DNA of 64,000 nt from the NCBI RefSeq assembly GCF_014203555.1, contig NZ_JACHJH010000003.1:456899-520898 (forward strand), in the 5' to 3' direction. A program made the position numbers and the translations under genes. The number at the start of each line of letters is the position of its first letter. Within the stretch, counting starts at the first letter, position 1. Source of the stretch: Streptomyces olivoverticillatus. GTDB lineage: Bacteria > Actinomycetota > Actinomycetes > Streptomycetales > Streptomycetaceae. The notes beneath the pieces are model-generated. The model made no database searches. It saw only the letters and a program-made list of their open reading frames with translations, and was not told the DNA's origin. Of this stretch, positions 26,217 through 33,912 are shown piece by piece.

Positions 26217-26821
26217 TGATGCGGTCAAAACTGCGGGCGGAAGAACGGCGATGGCGCCGTGGCGATCTCCTGGCAGTCGTCGGCGCATTGTTGGTGAGCG
26301 CAGCCTTGGCCTGGGTGATCTTCCGCATCGAAAGCCTCACCCAGGATCTGGCGACGGCCAACGCGGCCCGGGACGCGCTGGCCCACCAGGTCCAAGGGCT
26401 CGGCGAAAAGCCAGTTGCAGGGCCGCCTGGTTCTCGGGGCGAGCCCGGCCGGACGGTCATCGGCCCCCGCGGACCGCAGGGTGAACCCGGATCGCCCGGC
26501 CCCGTCGGCCCCAGTGGGCCGCCCGGCAAGAATGGCACGGCTGGCGAAGCAGGAAAGCCGGGACCATCCGGCGCTCCCGGAGCCACAGGCCAAGCCGGTT
26601 CGCAAGGTCCTACCGGACCTGCTGGCCCTGCCGGACCTTCGGGTCCTGCAGGGCCGCCGGGAAAGGATGGGGTAGACGGACAGACCTGCCCGGATGGCTA
26701 CAGTCTGCGGCCACCACCGGACGACCCGAATGCGTTGGTCTGCCGACGTGACGACGCACCTTCGCCCGGTCCGACGTCGCCTCCCAGAGGCTCAGGTGTC
26801 ACAACCCAGCGCCGCCACTAG
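26216..26821 (+). CDS. Membrane-anchored collagen-like protein
   Basis: A 201-residue protein from ATG 26216 (GTG 26213 and ATG 26219 are also in frame). It has an Arg-rich cytoplasmic start, one membrane helix (about 18-36), a short coiled coil (to about 60), and then about 29 Gly-X-Y triplets (residues 69-157) with a single VI interruption, followed by a CPDGYSLRP...CRRD end with two cysteines. The last gene of the lysis cassette; a trimeric surface or periplasm-side stalk is likely. Phage collagen-like proteins are usually fibres, so the membrane anchor is odd. Confidence 0.75.
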   Translation: MMRSKLRAEERRWRRGDLLAVVGALLVSAALAWVIFRIESLTQDLATANAARDALAHQVQGLGEKPVAGPPGSRGEPGRTVIGPRGPQGEPGSPGPVGPSGPPGKNGTAGEAGKPGPSGAPGATGQAGSQGPTGPAGPAGPSGPAGPPGKDGVDGQTCPDGYSLRPPPDDPNALVCRRDDAPSPGPTSPPRGSGVTTQRRH

Positions 26822-26891
26822 GGAACACGAGATCTATGGCGTATCGGCTGAATCAGCACCCGGACCCACCGGACACGCTCTAGCAAGGAAG

Positions 26892-26933
26892 GCCCCCGCC
26901 GCCTGCCGAAGTGCAGGAGGCGGGGGCGTTCTG
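26892..26933. terminator. Bidirectional terminator at end of late region
   Basis: A long stem: GCCCCCGCC and GGCGGGGGC (9 bp), an A/G mismatch, then CCTGC and GCAGG (5 bp) with a 6-nt loop. It lies between the last plus-strand lysis gene and the stop of the minus-strand regulator at 26944, so it can serve both. Confidence 0.75.
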
Positions 26934-26943
26934 CTGTGTCCAG

Positions 26944-27441
26944 TCAGATGGCGACCTTGCGGACGAGCTTGTTCACAGTGGACTGGTCCAGTCCGAGGAG
27001 GCGGGCGGCGTAAGACTGATTGCCGCCGCAGTGCTGGACAAATGCGGCGATGCGCCGGGCTCGGTCGTCCGCCAGGCGGTTGGTCTCCTGGACGCTCGCC
27101 TCCCACGCTGTGGTCGCCTCGCGGATCTCGTGAACCTGGAGGCTCGTGCGCAGGCCAGCGTCGCTGTTGATGATGTCTGCCATCTCGTCGGCCACGGAGG
27201 GAATGAGGTCTCCGTTCTCGTCGAGCGCGTCGGGGAACCAGTCGCCCTCGTCGATCGTGCTGGCTGTGAGGAGGATCTGCGCCTGCTCGCCGGTCTCGGT
27301 GGTGGCGTAGCTGTAGGCGACGGTCTCGCCATCGAGGGCGTCTGCTTCGAGGTGGAGGTACTCGCCAGCGGCGGTGACGGCCAGGGTGTCGTAGCGGGAG
27401 TTGTGGAAGTCGATGATGTCGGCGCCGGTGAGCAGTCGCAT
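26944..27441 (-). CDS. Helix-turn-helix regulator with Fis-like C terminus
   Basis: A 165-residue protein. The ATG at 27441 has GAGGGGG upstream; an upstream in-frame start at 27489 is weaker. The N-terminal 110 residues are an uncharacterised acidic domain (MRLLTGADIIDFHNSRYDTL at its start). The C-terminal end is a Fis-type helix-turn-helix, HCGGNQSYAARLLGLDQSTV. It is transcribed opposite to the late genes from a consensus promoter set inside a large inverted repeat (27494-27540). It is a good candidate for a lysogeny or early regulator acting on that operator. Confidence 0.75.
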   Translation of the reverse strand: MRLLTGADIIDFHNSRYDTLAVTAAGEYLHLEADALDGETVAYSYATTETGEQAQILLTASTIDEGDWFPDALDENGDLIPSVADEMADIINSDAGLRTSLQVHEIREATTAWEASVQETNRLADDRARRIAAFVQHCGGNQSYAARLLGLDQSTVNKLVRKVAI

Positions 27442-27493
27442 GGTCGTTTCCCCCTCGGGTTGTTCGGCGGGGCCTGTCCCTGCCGACATCAGA

Positions 27494-27540
27494 ACTATGG
27501 CACCCCTCCCATAAGGATGTCAATGGGAGGGGTACCATAG
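27494..27540 (-). promoter_or_regulatory. Promoter inside an 18-bp inverted repeat operator
   Basis: Arms 27495-27512 and 27523-27540 are inverted copies with one mismatch (right arm ATGGGAGGGGTACCATAG), separated by 10 bp. On the minus strand the element holds TTGACA (27523-27518) and, after exactly 18 nt, CATAGT (27499-27494), a near-consensus sigma-70-type promoter reading into the HTH gene at 27441. A protein binding both arms would cover the promoter. Confidence 0.75.
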
Positions 27541-27673
27541 CTCTCGACTCTTGATCACATTCATCTAGCGGCACCCGACGGCTGAGGCGCCACCCTTGAT
27601 AACCCCCACGCAGCGGGGCCTAGTTGGCAAGGCGCGACCTCGATAAGATGCCATATCGCGGGCGAAAAACCGG

Positions 27674-27679
27674 TAAAAT
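27674..27679 (+). promoter_or_regulatory. -10 box TAAAAT for a leaderless gene
   Basis: TAAAAT lies 5 nt before the ATG at 27685. There is no ribosome binding site, so transcription probably starts at or next to the A of the ATG and the mRNA is leaderless. No clear -35 is seen. Confidence 0.5.
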
Positions 27680-27684
27680 TAGGC

Positions 27685-27951
27685 ATGGCCAGAGAGCTGA
27701 TCACCGACCACTGGTTCCGCGAAGGCCCCGTCCAGCCCGACGGCTCGGACGGCTACTGGATCTGCGACTACAACGGGTGCGGCCAGCACCGGGGCGACCA
27801 TCTGCAAGCCGAAGGTCACTGGCGGAAGCCACTCCACGCGTTCGCCCCGCAAGCGCGCTGGCGGCCGACGCACTGTAGGACGTGCGGCCGAGAGCGGCGT
27901 CACACGACGCACACCCTGTGGCTCTGGGATCAGTTGGAGCCTGCCACATGA
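27685..27951 (+). CDS. Small Cys/His-rich hypothetical protein
   Basis: An 88-residue protein beginning MARELITDHWFREG. It contains WICDYNGCGQHRGDH in the middle and HCRTCGRERRHTTHT near the end, so two Cys/His clusters probably hold one zinc. It appears to be leaderless and overlaps the next start by ATGA. It points away from the minus-strand regulator and may be an early phage gene. Confidence 0.6.
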   Translation: MARELITDHWFREGPVQPDGSDGYWICDYNGCGQHRGDHLQAEGHWRKPLHAFAPQARWRPTHCRTCGRERRHTTHTLWLWDQLEPAT

Positions 27952-28178
27952 CCGCCCTTGCCCACCGCCAGCCGGACGCCACCCTCGCCACCTACGATGC
28001 TGCGACGCTCGCCGTCCTCCACGCCATGGAAGAGGCAGCCGAGAAGCACCTCGACGCCATCCGCTCTGAGCCTCCCACAGGTCAGCGGCGGTACTGTGGC
28101 ATCACGTCCGCGAAGACGGCCTCGCCGGCGTCCACGTGCGCGGCGTTCCGCTGGCCCTTGTTCCGCCGGTTCCAGTAG
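27948..28178 (+). CDS. Hypothetical ORF overlapping integrase 3' end
   Basis: A 76-codon frame coupled to the gene before it (ATGA). The first 45 residues (MTALAHRQPDATLATYDAAT and on through AEEAAEKHL-type helix) look like a normal protein; the last 32 codons run antisense into the convergent integrase gene (stop at 28082) and are probably not native. It may be a gene cut short near 28080 by an earlier recombination event, or simply end by overlap. Confidence 0.4.
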   Translation: MTALAHRQPDATLATYDAATLAVLHAMEEAAEKHLDAIRSEPPTGQRRYCGITSAKTASPASTCAAFRWPLFRRFQ

Positions 28179-29191
28179 CCGACCGTGGTGGCCGGGTTGT
28201 CGTGGTCGGCGAAGGCTTGGACCTCGGCGAGGGGGACCTCGGCGTCGAGCATGTGCGTGATGCGACTGGCTCGCAGGACGTGCGGGGTGAGCTTCCGGCC
28301 GGGCAGCACCTTGGCCTTGCGTCCGAGTCGGGCGAGGAGCCGGGCCACGTCGTGGCGGTCGAGTCGGCGCCCCTCGGAGTCGAGGAGCAGAGGGCCCTCC
28401 GTGCGGCCTTCGGTGTGGGCGTCGAGGAGCTCGGCCACAGTGATGGGCAGCGGGAGCAGCCGCTCCTTCTCTTCCTTGCGGGTGAGGTCGATGTACGAGC
28501 GGCGACCACGCTCGACTCGAGCATCCATGTCGGCGGCGCACATCTCTGAGACCCGTCCGGCGAGGGTGTAGAGCAGCCTGACGACGAGCTCGTCGAATCC
28601 GTTCTCAGCCTGGGTGGCCACGGCTTGGACCTCGTACACCTCAAGCACTGGGGTGCTGCGGGAGGTGTTGCCCTTGTCGACCTTCGGCCGGTCGTCTTGA
28701 GTGACGGGGTTCTTGGGCAGGTCGATCTTTTCGGCCGCGTAGGTGTGGAGCGAGGAGAGCGCGTTGAGGTAGCGGGCGATCGTCGTCGGCGGCTTCCCCC
28801 TCCCCTCCATGCGCAGGCGCCAGGCCCGGATGTGGTCGGCGGTGAAGCAGCCGAGGAAGAACCGCTCGTGGCCCAGTTCCTGCGCGTAGCCGCCCCAGAC
28901 GCGGCGGATGTCGTCGACGTAGTTGCGTTTGGTCTGGAGGCTGCCGCGCCGGGTGGACGACAGCCAATCCATGACCATGACGAACGCCTCGGGGGTGACG
29001 GCTTCGGCGAGGAGTTCGGCGCGGGGCCGGTAGATGCGCTCCTGCCCACGGCGGTCAACCTGGACGAGGCCGAGGTCATCGACGAGCTTGCGGCGGACTT
29101 CCTCGAACAGATCCGACCCGGGCAGCGCGATCGACTGCCCGGGTCGCTGGATGGGGAGCGTCACCGCGACTTCCTCCCCAAGTCTCGACAC
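28082..29191 (-). CDS. int: Tyrosine integrase
   Basis: A 369-residue tyrosine recombinase. The N-terminal part (about 25-180) is the arm/core-binding region with a SAM-like helix bundle. The catalytic domain shows R213 in LAGRVSEM, H304-x-x-R307 in TPHVLRAS, H330 in FADHDNPATT and nucleophile Y339 in VGYWNRR, so all key residues are present. It integrates and excises the prophage by recombination between attP and attB. The start overlaps the upstream zinc-binding gene by 31 bp, so they form one operon. Excisionase was not recognised. Confidence 0.92.
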   Translation of the reverse strand: MSRLGEEVAVTLPIQRPGQSIALPGSDLFEEVRRKLVDDLGLVQVDRRGQERIYRPRAELLAEAVTPEAFVMVMDWLSSTRRGSLQTKRNYVDDIRRVWGGYAQELGHERFFLGCFTADHIRAWRLRMEGRGKPPTTIARYLNALSSLHTYAAEKIDLPKNPVTQDDRPKVDKGNTSRSTPVLEVYEVQAVATQAENGFDELVVRLLYTLAGRVSEMCAADMDARVERGRRSYIDLTRKEEKERLLPLPITVAELLDAHTEGRTEGPLLLDSEGRRLDRHDVARLLARLGRKAKVLPGRKLTPHVLRASRITHMLDAEVPLAEVQAFADHDNPATTVGYWNRRNKGQRNAAHVDAGEAVFADVMPQYRR

Positions 29192-29694
29192 GGGCAGCCG
29201 TCCAGGCAGTCGCTCTCACCCCAGCCAGGGCGCCGCTCGCACGGTCGATCGGTGCGGTGGCCAGCCGTGCAATTCCAGGCCGTGCCTGTGGGATTGAACG
29301 AGCCGGGCTGGCCGCACCGCCACCCATCGCGGCCGTACTGCTGAAATGCCGTGGGCGTGGTCCCTTCCTCTATGACGGCTTGACATTGATGTGCGTCGCC
29401 TGGGCAGGGGTTGATGGCCGCGTGCGAGGACATGGGCGCCCGGCAGTAGACGCACGTCGGACTGAACCTCTTCAACTCTTCGGGGTCGATCTGACGGAGG
29501 AGGTTGGTGAGGTCGCCGAAGTCGTGCCCTGGGTCTGCGAGCGACTGTGCTTCCAAGTGCTGGATGCGTTGCCTCTCCATGGCGACCGCCTCGTCAGCGC
29601 GACGGCGTTCCTTGTATGCGGTTTGGAGTCGAAGCCGGGCGCTGTCGAGCTCTCGGGCGATGGCTCGCCCCCCGGCGAGGGAGGACTTTGACAT
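29161..29694 (-). CDS. Cysteine-rich protein co-transcribed with integrase
   Basis: A 177-residue protein. A coiled coil of about 50 residues (LQTAYKERRRADEAVAMERQ and following) leads to a Cys-rich second half: CVYCRAPM, CPGDAHQC, RCGQPG, NCTAGHRTDRPC, and a final DCLDGCPC. Several zinc sites are likely. It overlaps the start of int. It may be an accessory for recombination or a DNA/RNA-binding factor, but no family is known to me. Confidence 0.6.
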   Translation of the reverse strand: MSKSSLAGGRAIARELDSARLRLQTAYKERRRADEAVAMERQRIQHLEAQSLADPGHDFGDLTNLLRQIDPEELKRFSPTCVYCRAPMSSHAAINPCPGDAHQCQAVIEEGTTPTAFQQYGRDGWRCGQPGSFNPTGTAWNCTAGHRTDRPCERRPGWGESDCLDGCPCRDLGRKSR

Positions 29695-29714
29695 GCCATC
29701 AGGATACCAATCTC

Positions 29715-29743
29715 CTAGCGCATAAGGGAACGTTATGCGCTAG
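29715..29743. repeat. 11-7-11 inverted repeat, candidate recombination core
   Basis: CTAGCGCATAA and TTATGCGCTAG are perfect 11-bp inverted arms around a 7-bp spacer, gggaacg. This is the geometry of a tyrosine recombinase core site (paired arms flanking a 6-8 bp crossover). It lies 21 bp upstream of the int operon start and covers the stop codon of the neighbouring minus-strand gene. It may be an att core, or an operator for the int operon. Confidence 0.5.
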
Positions 29744-30084
29744 TCCGAGGTGAGAACCCGCTCCGGGTGACAGGTCTCGCAAGGGCGCACTCCCGCCTCG
29801 GCGAGGGCGAGCCTGGCCTCGCGGCGGGTGAGGCGGGCGCCACCTTTGGCGAGGATGCAGGTCGAGGTGTGGAGCCAGCTGAGGGGCTTGTCGCGAGGGC
29901 TGGGGATGTGCTGAAGCACCCAGCCCTCCGCCTTAGTCTCTTCCTTCGTCGGCTCCAGCCCCTCGATGGCGTCGCGGACCCGCTGGAGCTGCAGCTCCAG
30001 GTACGTCTCCAGGGTGCGGAGGCGGGGGAGGTCCGGCGGTAGATCGTTCACATGTTCGAGTCTACTTGGAGTGTCGGGCGGCAC
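29740..30084 (-). CDS. Small helical hypothetical protein
   Basis: A 114-residue protein from GTG 30084 (alternative GTG 30051, which lacks a ribosome binding site). It is mostly helical (RTLETYLELQLQRVRDAIEG in the middle) with a basic LTRREARLALAEAGVRPCET region and two cysteines, ETC and, earlier, STCIL. It overlaps the previous gene by 23 bp. Its stop codon lies in the inverted repeat at 29715-29743, so if that is an attachment core, this gene could be the chromosomal or phage neighbour of the site. Confidence 0.5.
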   Translation of the reverse strand: MPPDTPSRLEHVNDLPPDLPRLRTLETYLELQLQRVRDAIEGLEPTKEETKAEGWVLQHIPSPRDKPLSWLHTSTCILAKGGARLTRREARLALAEAGVRPCETCHPERVLTSD

Positions 30085-30295
30085 GCTTGACCGCCGCCTC
30101 GACCTCGAACCTGTTCAGACCTCCCGCCCGCGCATGCTCCGTGATCGCCGCCTGTACGATGCGGGCCGCCTCGCCCCACGCGCGCCACTGCATATCCCAC
30201 TCTTCGTCGGCCAGGCCGGCGAGCGCCGCATGTGCAGCGTCGGAAGTGCGCTGTAGATCAATCAGCTCATTAGGGATATTCAAGGCATCAGGCAT
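30062..30295 (-). CDS. Small helical protein, probably leaderless
   Basis: A 77-residue protein beginning MPDALNIPNELIDLQRTSDA. It is helical with a basic C terminus (EVEAAVKRAARHSK). A TAAAAT box on the minus strand lies 7 nt before the ATG with no ribosome binding site, suggesting a leaderless message. It leads into the next gene with overlap. Function unknown. Confidence 0.55.
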   Translation of the reverse strand: MPDALNIPNELIDLQRTSDAAHAALAGLADEEWDMQWRAWGEAARIVQAAITEHARAGGLNRFEVEAAVKRAARHSK

Positions 30296-30302
30296 GTGAT
30301 CG

Positions 30303-30308
30303 ATTTTA
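30303..30308 (-). promoter_or_regulatory. -10 box TAAAAT before leaderless gene
   Basis: On the minus strand TAAAAT precedes the ATG at 30295 by 7 nt. The same hexamer and a similar distance occur before the plus-strand gene at 27685, suggesting a shared promoter style in this early-type region. Confidence 0.45.
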
Positions 30309-30326
30309 GGTCAGCCGGCAGACAGA

Positions 30327-30512
30327 TCACGCCGCCGCACCCCACCTGTCCCGCCGCTCAGCCGCCAGCCACTCCGCACGTAGCGCCTCATACACCAGCC
30401 GCTCATCCGCCCGCAGGCCACGCCCACAGCGCGCACGCAAAAAGGCCCGGATCGCCGCATTCACGACAGCACGCGGCCGCACAGACCCACCAGAAGACGT
30501 CGATCGAGGCAT
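30327..30512 (-). CDS. Small basic hypothetical protein
   Basis: A 61-residue, Arg/Ala-rich protein starting MPRSTSSGGSVRPRAVVNAA. The helix ADERLVYEALRAEWLAAERR fills the C-terminal half. It starts 10 bp after the HAD gene stop and is probably on the same transcript. No family recognised. Confidence 0.45.
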   Translation of the reverse strand: MPRSTSSGGSVRPRAVVNAAIRAFLRARCGRGLRADERLVYEALRAEWLAAERRDRWGAAA

Positions 30513-30521
30513 GACGGCAGC

Positions 30522-31196
30522 CTACGAGAGGGCACTGACAACGCGATCCGTGTCGGCCAGATCAATCAGGACGGTTTCCGCCCCAGCAGCCACCAGATCC
30601 GCCGCGGTACTGCGCCCCGTAGCCACCCCGACCGCACGAACCCCATTGGCCAGCGCCGCCCCCACCCCGGCCGGAGTGTCATCGACCAAAACCGCATCCG
30701 ACGCCGACAGGCCGGCCCGCTCCAGCGCGATACGCACCAGCTCGGCACGCTCCTCCGCGTCCTCGCCGTAGGCGCCGCTCTCCCACCGGATATGCCGGTC
30801 GAGACCGAAGACGCCCAGCTTGACCTCCGCCACAGGCCGCACGTTGCCGCTCACCACAGCCTGCTCGACCCCCGGTAGCGCAGCCAGAGCGTCCAGCGCC
30901 GCCGCGGCCCCGGGCAATGCGTGCCCCCGCTCCCGCAGCTCCGCGGCCCGCTGCAGGTGCGCCTCCGCCAGCGCCTCGGCGAAGCGCTCGAAATCCTCCC
31001 CGCTCGTCGCCAGGCCGTGCAGCCGCGCCGTCTCCCGGAAAATCACCGGCTCAGTCAGCCCGTCGATCCTCGCCTGCCGCTCCATCCGCCGGCCCGTCAC
31101 CCGCTCAAACGCGATGCCTGACAGCTCCCGGCCCACCCCCCGGGTATCGATCAGCGTGTGGTCGATGTCCCACAGCACGATCCGACGCAGCCCCAT
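30522..31196 (-). CDS. HAD-superfamily hydrolase
   Basis: A 224-residue phosphatase-like protein. The ATG at 31196 is preceded by GGGAGGAG, so the longer frame reaching 31391 is not used. Motif I is DIDHTLIDT (the nucleophile and acid aspartates), motif II is VVSGN, motif III a lysine in AEVKLGVF, and motif IV VDDTPAGV. A cap of helices lies between motifs I and II. The likely reaction is phosphate ester hydrolysis on a small molecule. It is divergent from the XRE regulator at 31320, with a 123-bp shared promoter region. Confidence 0.85.
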   Translation of the reverse strand: MGLRRIVLWDIDHTLIDTRGVGRELSGIAFERVTGRRMERQARIDGLTEPVIFRETARLHGLATSGEDFERFAEALAEAHLQRAAELRERGHALPGAAAALDALAALPGVEQAVVSGNVRPVAEVKLGVFGLDRHIRWESGAYGEDAEERAELVRIALERAGLSASDAVLVDDTPAGVGAALANGVRAVGVATGRSTAADLVAAGAETVLIDLADTDRVVSALS

Positions 31197-31319
31197 ACAT
31201 CTCCTCCCACCAGCCAGCCCAGCGATGCTGTCACACGAACGAGCCCTCCAGCTGACTACCAGCCACCGCACAGCGCTACCGTGAACTCGCCCACAGATCA
31301 ACCATGTAGGGGGCCAACT

Positions 31320-32534
31320 GTGGCCAACCAGGCGGCGTCCATCGGCGCCCGCATCCGCTACTGGAGACACCGCAACGGCGGCCGCTCCCAAGCCGCTATC
31401 GCCGGCCTCTGCGGCATCACCGAGGACTACCTCTCCCAGATCGAACGCGGCCGCAAAACCCCCGCCCTCGACGTCCTCCTCGCCCTCGCCCGAGAAATCG
31501 GCGTCCCCATCACCGCCCTCCTTGAGGAACAGGCCCCCGCCACGCCGGAGGAGACGCCCACCGTCGCGCCTGACGTCGCCGCCGTCCTCATGGGATACCG
31601 CACGCCACCCCCCACCGCTGCAGCGAACCCAGCATCCCTCCGCGAACGGGTTGAGACGGCGTGGCGCAGCTGGCAGACATCACCGAACCGCTTCACCGAA
31701 GCCGCCGCCATACTCCCGGGGCTGCTCGCGGACGTCGAATACGCAGTGAGCTCCCACCGAGAAGCCGCGGACGCCTCTGCCCGCCGTGACATCCTGCGCA
31801 CCGCCGCTGACCTCTACGGACTACTCCGCTCCTACTGTCGCCGTACAGGCCGCCACGACCTCTCCCTCCTCGTCGCCGACCGCGCCTTACGAGCAGCAGA
31901 AGACGCCGACGACCCCCTCCGCATCGCCGCCGCCCAATGGAACCTCGGCCACGTCCTCCTTGCCGCCGAGCCTGAAGGTGCTGAGCAGGTCGCCACCCTC
32001 GCCATCGAGCATCTCGCCACTACCCCGCAGACCACAGAATCACGGGCACTGGCCGGCGCCCTAGGCCTGGTCACCGTCACCGCCGCCGCCCGGCGGCGCG
32101 ACTGGTGGACCGCCCGCGAACGCCTCGAACGCATCGACCAGGACGGCAGCAGACTCGGGGAGGGCAACGCCTATTGGACGGTCTTCGGCCCTACCAACAT
32201 TGAGCTGCACGGCCTCAGCATTGAGATGCTCGCTGGCCAAGCCACTGACGGACTCCGACGCGCAGACAGCATCGACATCAGCCGCGTCCCGTCGCTTGAG
32301 CGCCAGTTCACCTTCACCCTCGAAGTCGCATGCTGCTACGACCTCCGCCAGGAAGACGCCGCTGTCCTCGTCCACCTCCTCGACCTCGAGCAGTTCGCCC
32401 CGGAGGACTTAGTCCACAACGCGGGCGCCCGCCGCCTGGTCGCCCGCCTCCGTGCTCGAGCCCGCCCCACCTACCGACGCCAGATCGAGGCCCTCGCCGA
32501 ACGCATCAGCCTCGACCACCACCCAGACCAGTAG
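31320..32534 (+). CDS. XRE-family regulator with TPR-like C terminus
   Basis: A 404-residue protein from GTG 31320, preceded by GTAGGGGG. Residues 5-70 form a lambda-repressor-type HTH (IGARIRYWRHRNGGRSQAAI, then ITEDYLSQIERGRKTPALDV). The rest is helical repeats rich in Ala and Arg, like the tetratricopeptide-type sensor part of many Streptomyces XRE regulators. It is divergent from the HAD gene. A perfect 19-bp palindrome lies just past its stop. Confidence 0.8.
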   Translation: MANQAASIGARIRYWRHRNGGRSQAAIAGLCGITEDYLSQIERGRKTPALDVLLALAREIGVPITALLEEQAPATPEETPTVAPDVAAVLMGYRTPPPTAAANPASLRERVETAWRSWQTSPNRFTEAAAILPGLLADVEYAVSSHREAADASARRDILRTAADLYGLLRSYCRRTGRHDLSLLVADRALRAAEDADDPLRIAAAQWNLGHVLLAAEPEGAEQVATLAIEHLATTPQTTESRALAGALGLVTVTAAARRRDWWTARERLERIDQDGSRLGEGNAYWTVFGPTNIELHGLSIEMLAGQATDGLRRADSIDISRVPSLERQFTFTLEVACCYDLRQEDAAVLVHLLDLEQFAPEDLVHNAGARRLVARLRARARPTYRRQIEALAERISLDHHPDQ

Positions 32535-32538
32535 ACAA

Positions 32539-32557
32539 CCCGGTCTGACAGACCGGG
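32539..32557. promoter_or_regulatory. Perfect 19-bp palindrome
   Basis: CCCGGTCTGACAGACCGGG is a perfect palindrome (9-bp arms, 1-nt centre), 5 nt after the XRE stop and 55 bp before the next gene. A GCAGGGC / GCCCTGC hairpin follows (32570-32603). Likely an operator for the downstream gene, possibly for the XRE protein, or a terminator. Confidence 0.55.
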
Positions 32558-32612
32558 GAGCCAACCCCCGCAGGGCCTACCGTCACCCCACCCAAAGCCC
32601 TGCGAGGACAAC

Positions 32613-33221
32613 ATGTACGGCAGCGACAGAACACTCGCCAACCCTGACAGCCCTCAGCTTGCGCCAGTGGGGATCCAGTGGGACGCCATCCGCACAGACC
32701 GGTACACCGGCCTGGCGGCTCTGGCGGCAATGCAAAAACTGGGCGACAGCGCCGGAAACGTCATCGTCGACCCGGCCGCCCGCCGCATCTACCTGCTCGT
32801 CCCCGTCGGCACCGCTGACACATGGCGTCACGCGGACACCCAACCCCTGGGAGCCGGCAGCTATCTCACCCTGCCCTCCCAGAGCCACACCGCACCTCCC
32901 GGCCCCTACTGGCTCTCGCCACCCGGGCCACGATGGCGCCTCACCAACCCGAGCACCCTCCAGGCCGCCCTAGACGCGCTGCGCGAGTCTGGCACTGAGC
33001 CTTTCCGCGCCGGGATGCCCTTGTCACGGGACGCACGCGGCGACGCCTACATCACCGCCGAATGCAGGCTCGGCCGGCACGCCTACTGCCACGGCAACAC
33101 GGACATCCGCCGCGCGGGAGCACCCGTTTGGGAAGCTCCAGTCGAACGACTCCGCTGCGGATGCCGATGCGGGCACCCAGCTCAGCGCGACGAGTCGTGT
33201 ATCACCCACGAATGGGGGTAG
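32613..33221 (+). CDS. Hypothetical protein with Cys/His-rich end
   Basis: A 202-residue protein with GAGGA before its ATG. The N-terminal 120 residues form an alpha/beta domain with VIVDPAARRIYLLVPVGTAD. The C-terminal part has CRLGRHAYCHG and LRCGCRCGH, a probable zinc site found in many short Streptomyces proteins. It follows the XRE gene, behind the palindrome, and may be its target. Function unknown. Confidence 0.65.
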   Translation: MYGSDRTLANPDSPQLAPVGIQWDAIRTDRYTGLAALAAMQKLGDSAGNVIVDPAARRIYLLVPVGTADTWRHADTQPLGAGSYLTLPSQSHTAPPGPYWLSPPGPRWRLTNPSTLQAALDALRESGTEPFRAGMPLSRDARGDAYITAECRLGRHAYCHGNTDIRRAGAPVWEAPVERLRCGCRCGHPAQRDESCITHEWG

Positions 33222-33255
33222 CGGTACATGCCCAAGTGGCATATGTATTGCCTGA

Positions 33256-33864
33256 TCAGAGAGCGATGCGCCAGCGATCGACGGGCAGCACGATGTCGGC
33301 TGCCTGAACGGGGGTCCCAACCGTGTCATACCGCACCCGCTGCAACAGGAACGCTGCAGCACCCGCTGTCAGGCCCGTGAGCTCTGCCTCCTGCACGGTG
33401 ATTCTGTGCACCTGCACCTCGCACCGAAAGGACGCGTGCGGTCGACGCCGACCATGGCGCCAAGTTGTGCATGCCCCCACTGTCACGCCCTGCGCGTCAA
33501 CCAGCTCGACAGCCTCCATGGCTAGCCGCGAACCCACCGGCACTCCCAGGCGCAGCGCCAAATCCTCGATGGCTGATGGTCGTCCCTCCCTGCGTCGCGC
33601 GTCCCGCGACGCAGGCCAGTCGGCATCCGGATTGGTAAGGGTGCGCACGGCCGGAGGGTAGGCCACTGTCGGTCGCGCCCGACGCACTCCCTCCAGTAGG
33701 CCGTCGGTGCGCAACTTCGCGATGGCGCCCTCGACGACCCCACGGCCAACGCCGTATTGGGTCTGCAGCTGGGCGTGCGAGGGAAGGCGGCATCCAGGGG
33801 GCCACTCGCCAGCCTCGATACGTGCACGGAGACGGGCGGCGAGCCGCTGGTACGGCGCACCCAT
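33256..33864 (-). CDS. GntR-family regulator (UTRA type)
   Basis: A 202-residue protein. Residues 5-70 form the GntR winged helix (AARLRARIEAGEWPPGCRLP, then QTQYGVGRGVVEGAIAKLRTDG). The rest fits a UTRA ligand-binding domain (LMAVELVDAQGV-like beta strands, AFLLQRVRYDTVGTPV near the end). Such regulators are common in Streptomyces chromosomes and integrative elements. It faces an unusual gene-poor 600-bp stretch that may hold its operator. Confidence 0.85.
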   Translation of the reverse strand: MGAPYQRLAARLRARIEAGEWPPGCRLPSHAQLQTQYGVGRGVVEGAIAKLRTDGLLEGVRRARPTVAYPPAVRTLTNPDADWPASRDARRREGRPSAIEDLALRLGVPVGSRLAMEAVELVDAQGVTVGACTTWRHGRRRPHASFRCEVQVHRITVQEAELTGLTAGAAAFLLQRVRYDTVGTPVQAADIVLPVDRWRIAL

Positions 33865-33912
33865 CGGACCCCCACAGCGAACGATCTTGTAAGGTCACGC
33901 TATGAGGGTCGC

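Noticed and set aside
26836..26883. 15-residue ORF after the collagen-like gene
   Set aside because: No ribosome binding site and ends before the terminator; most likely chance.
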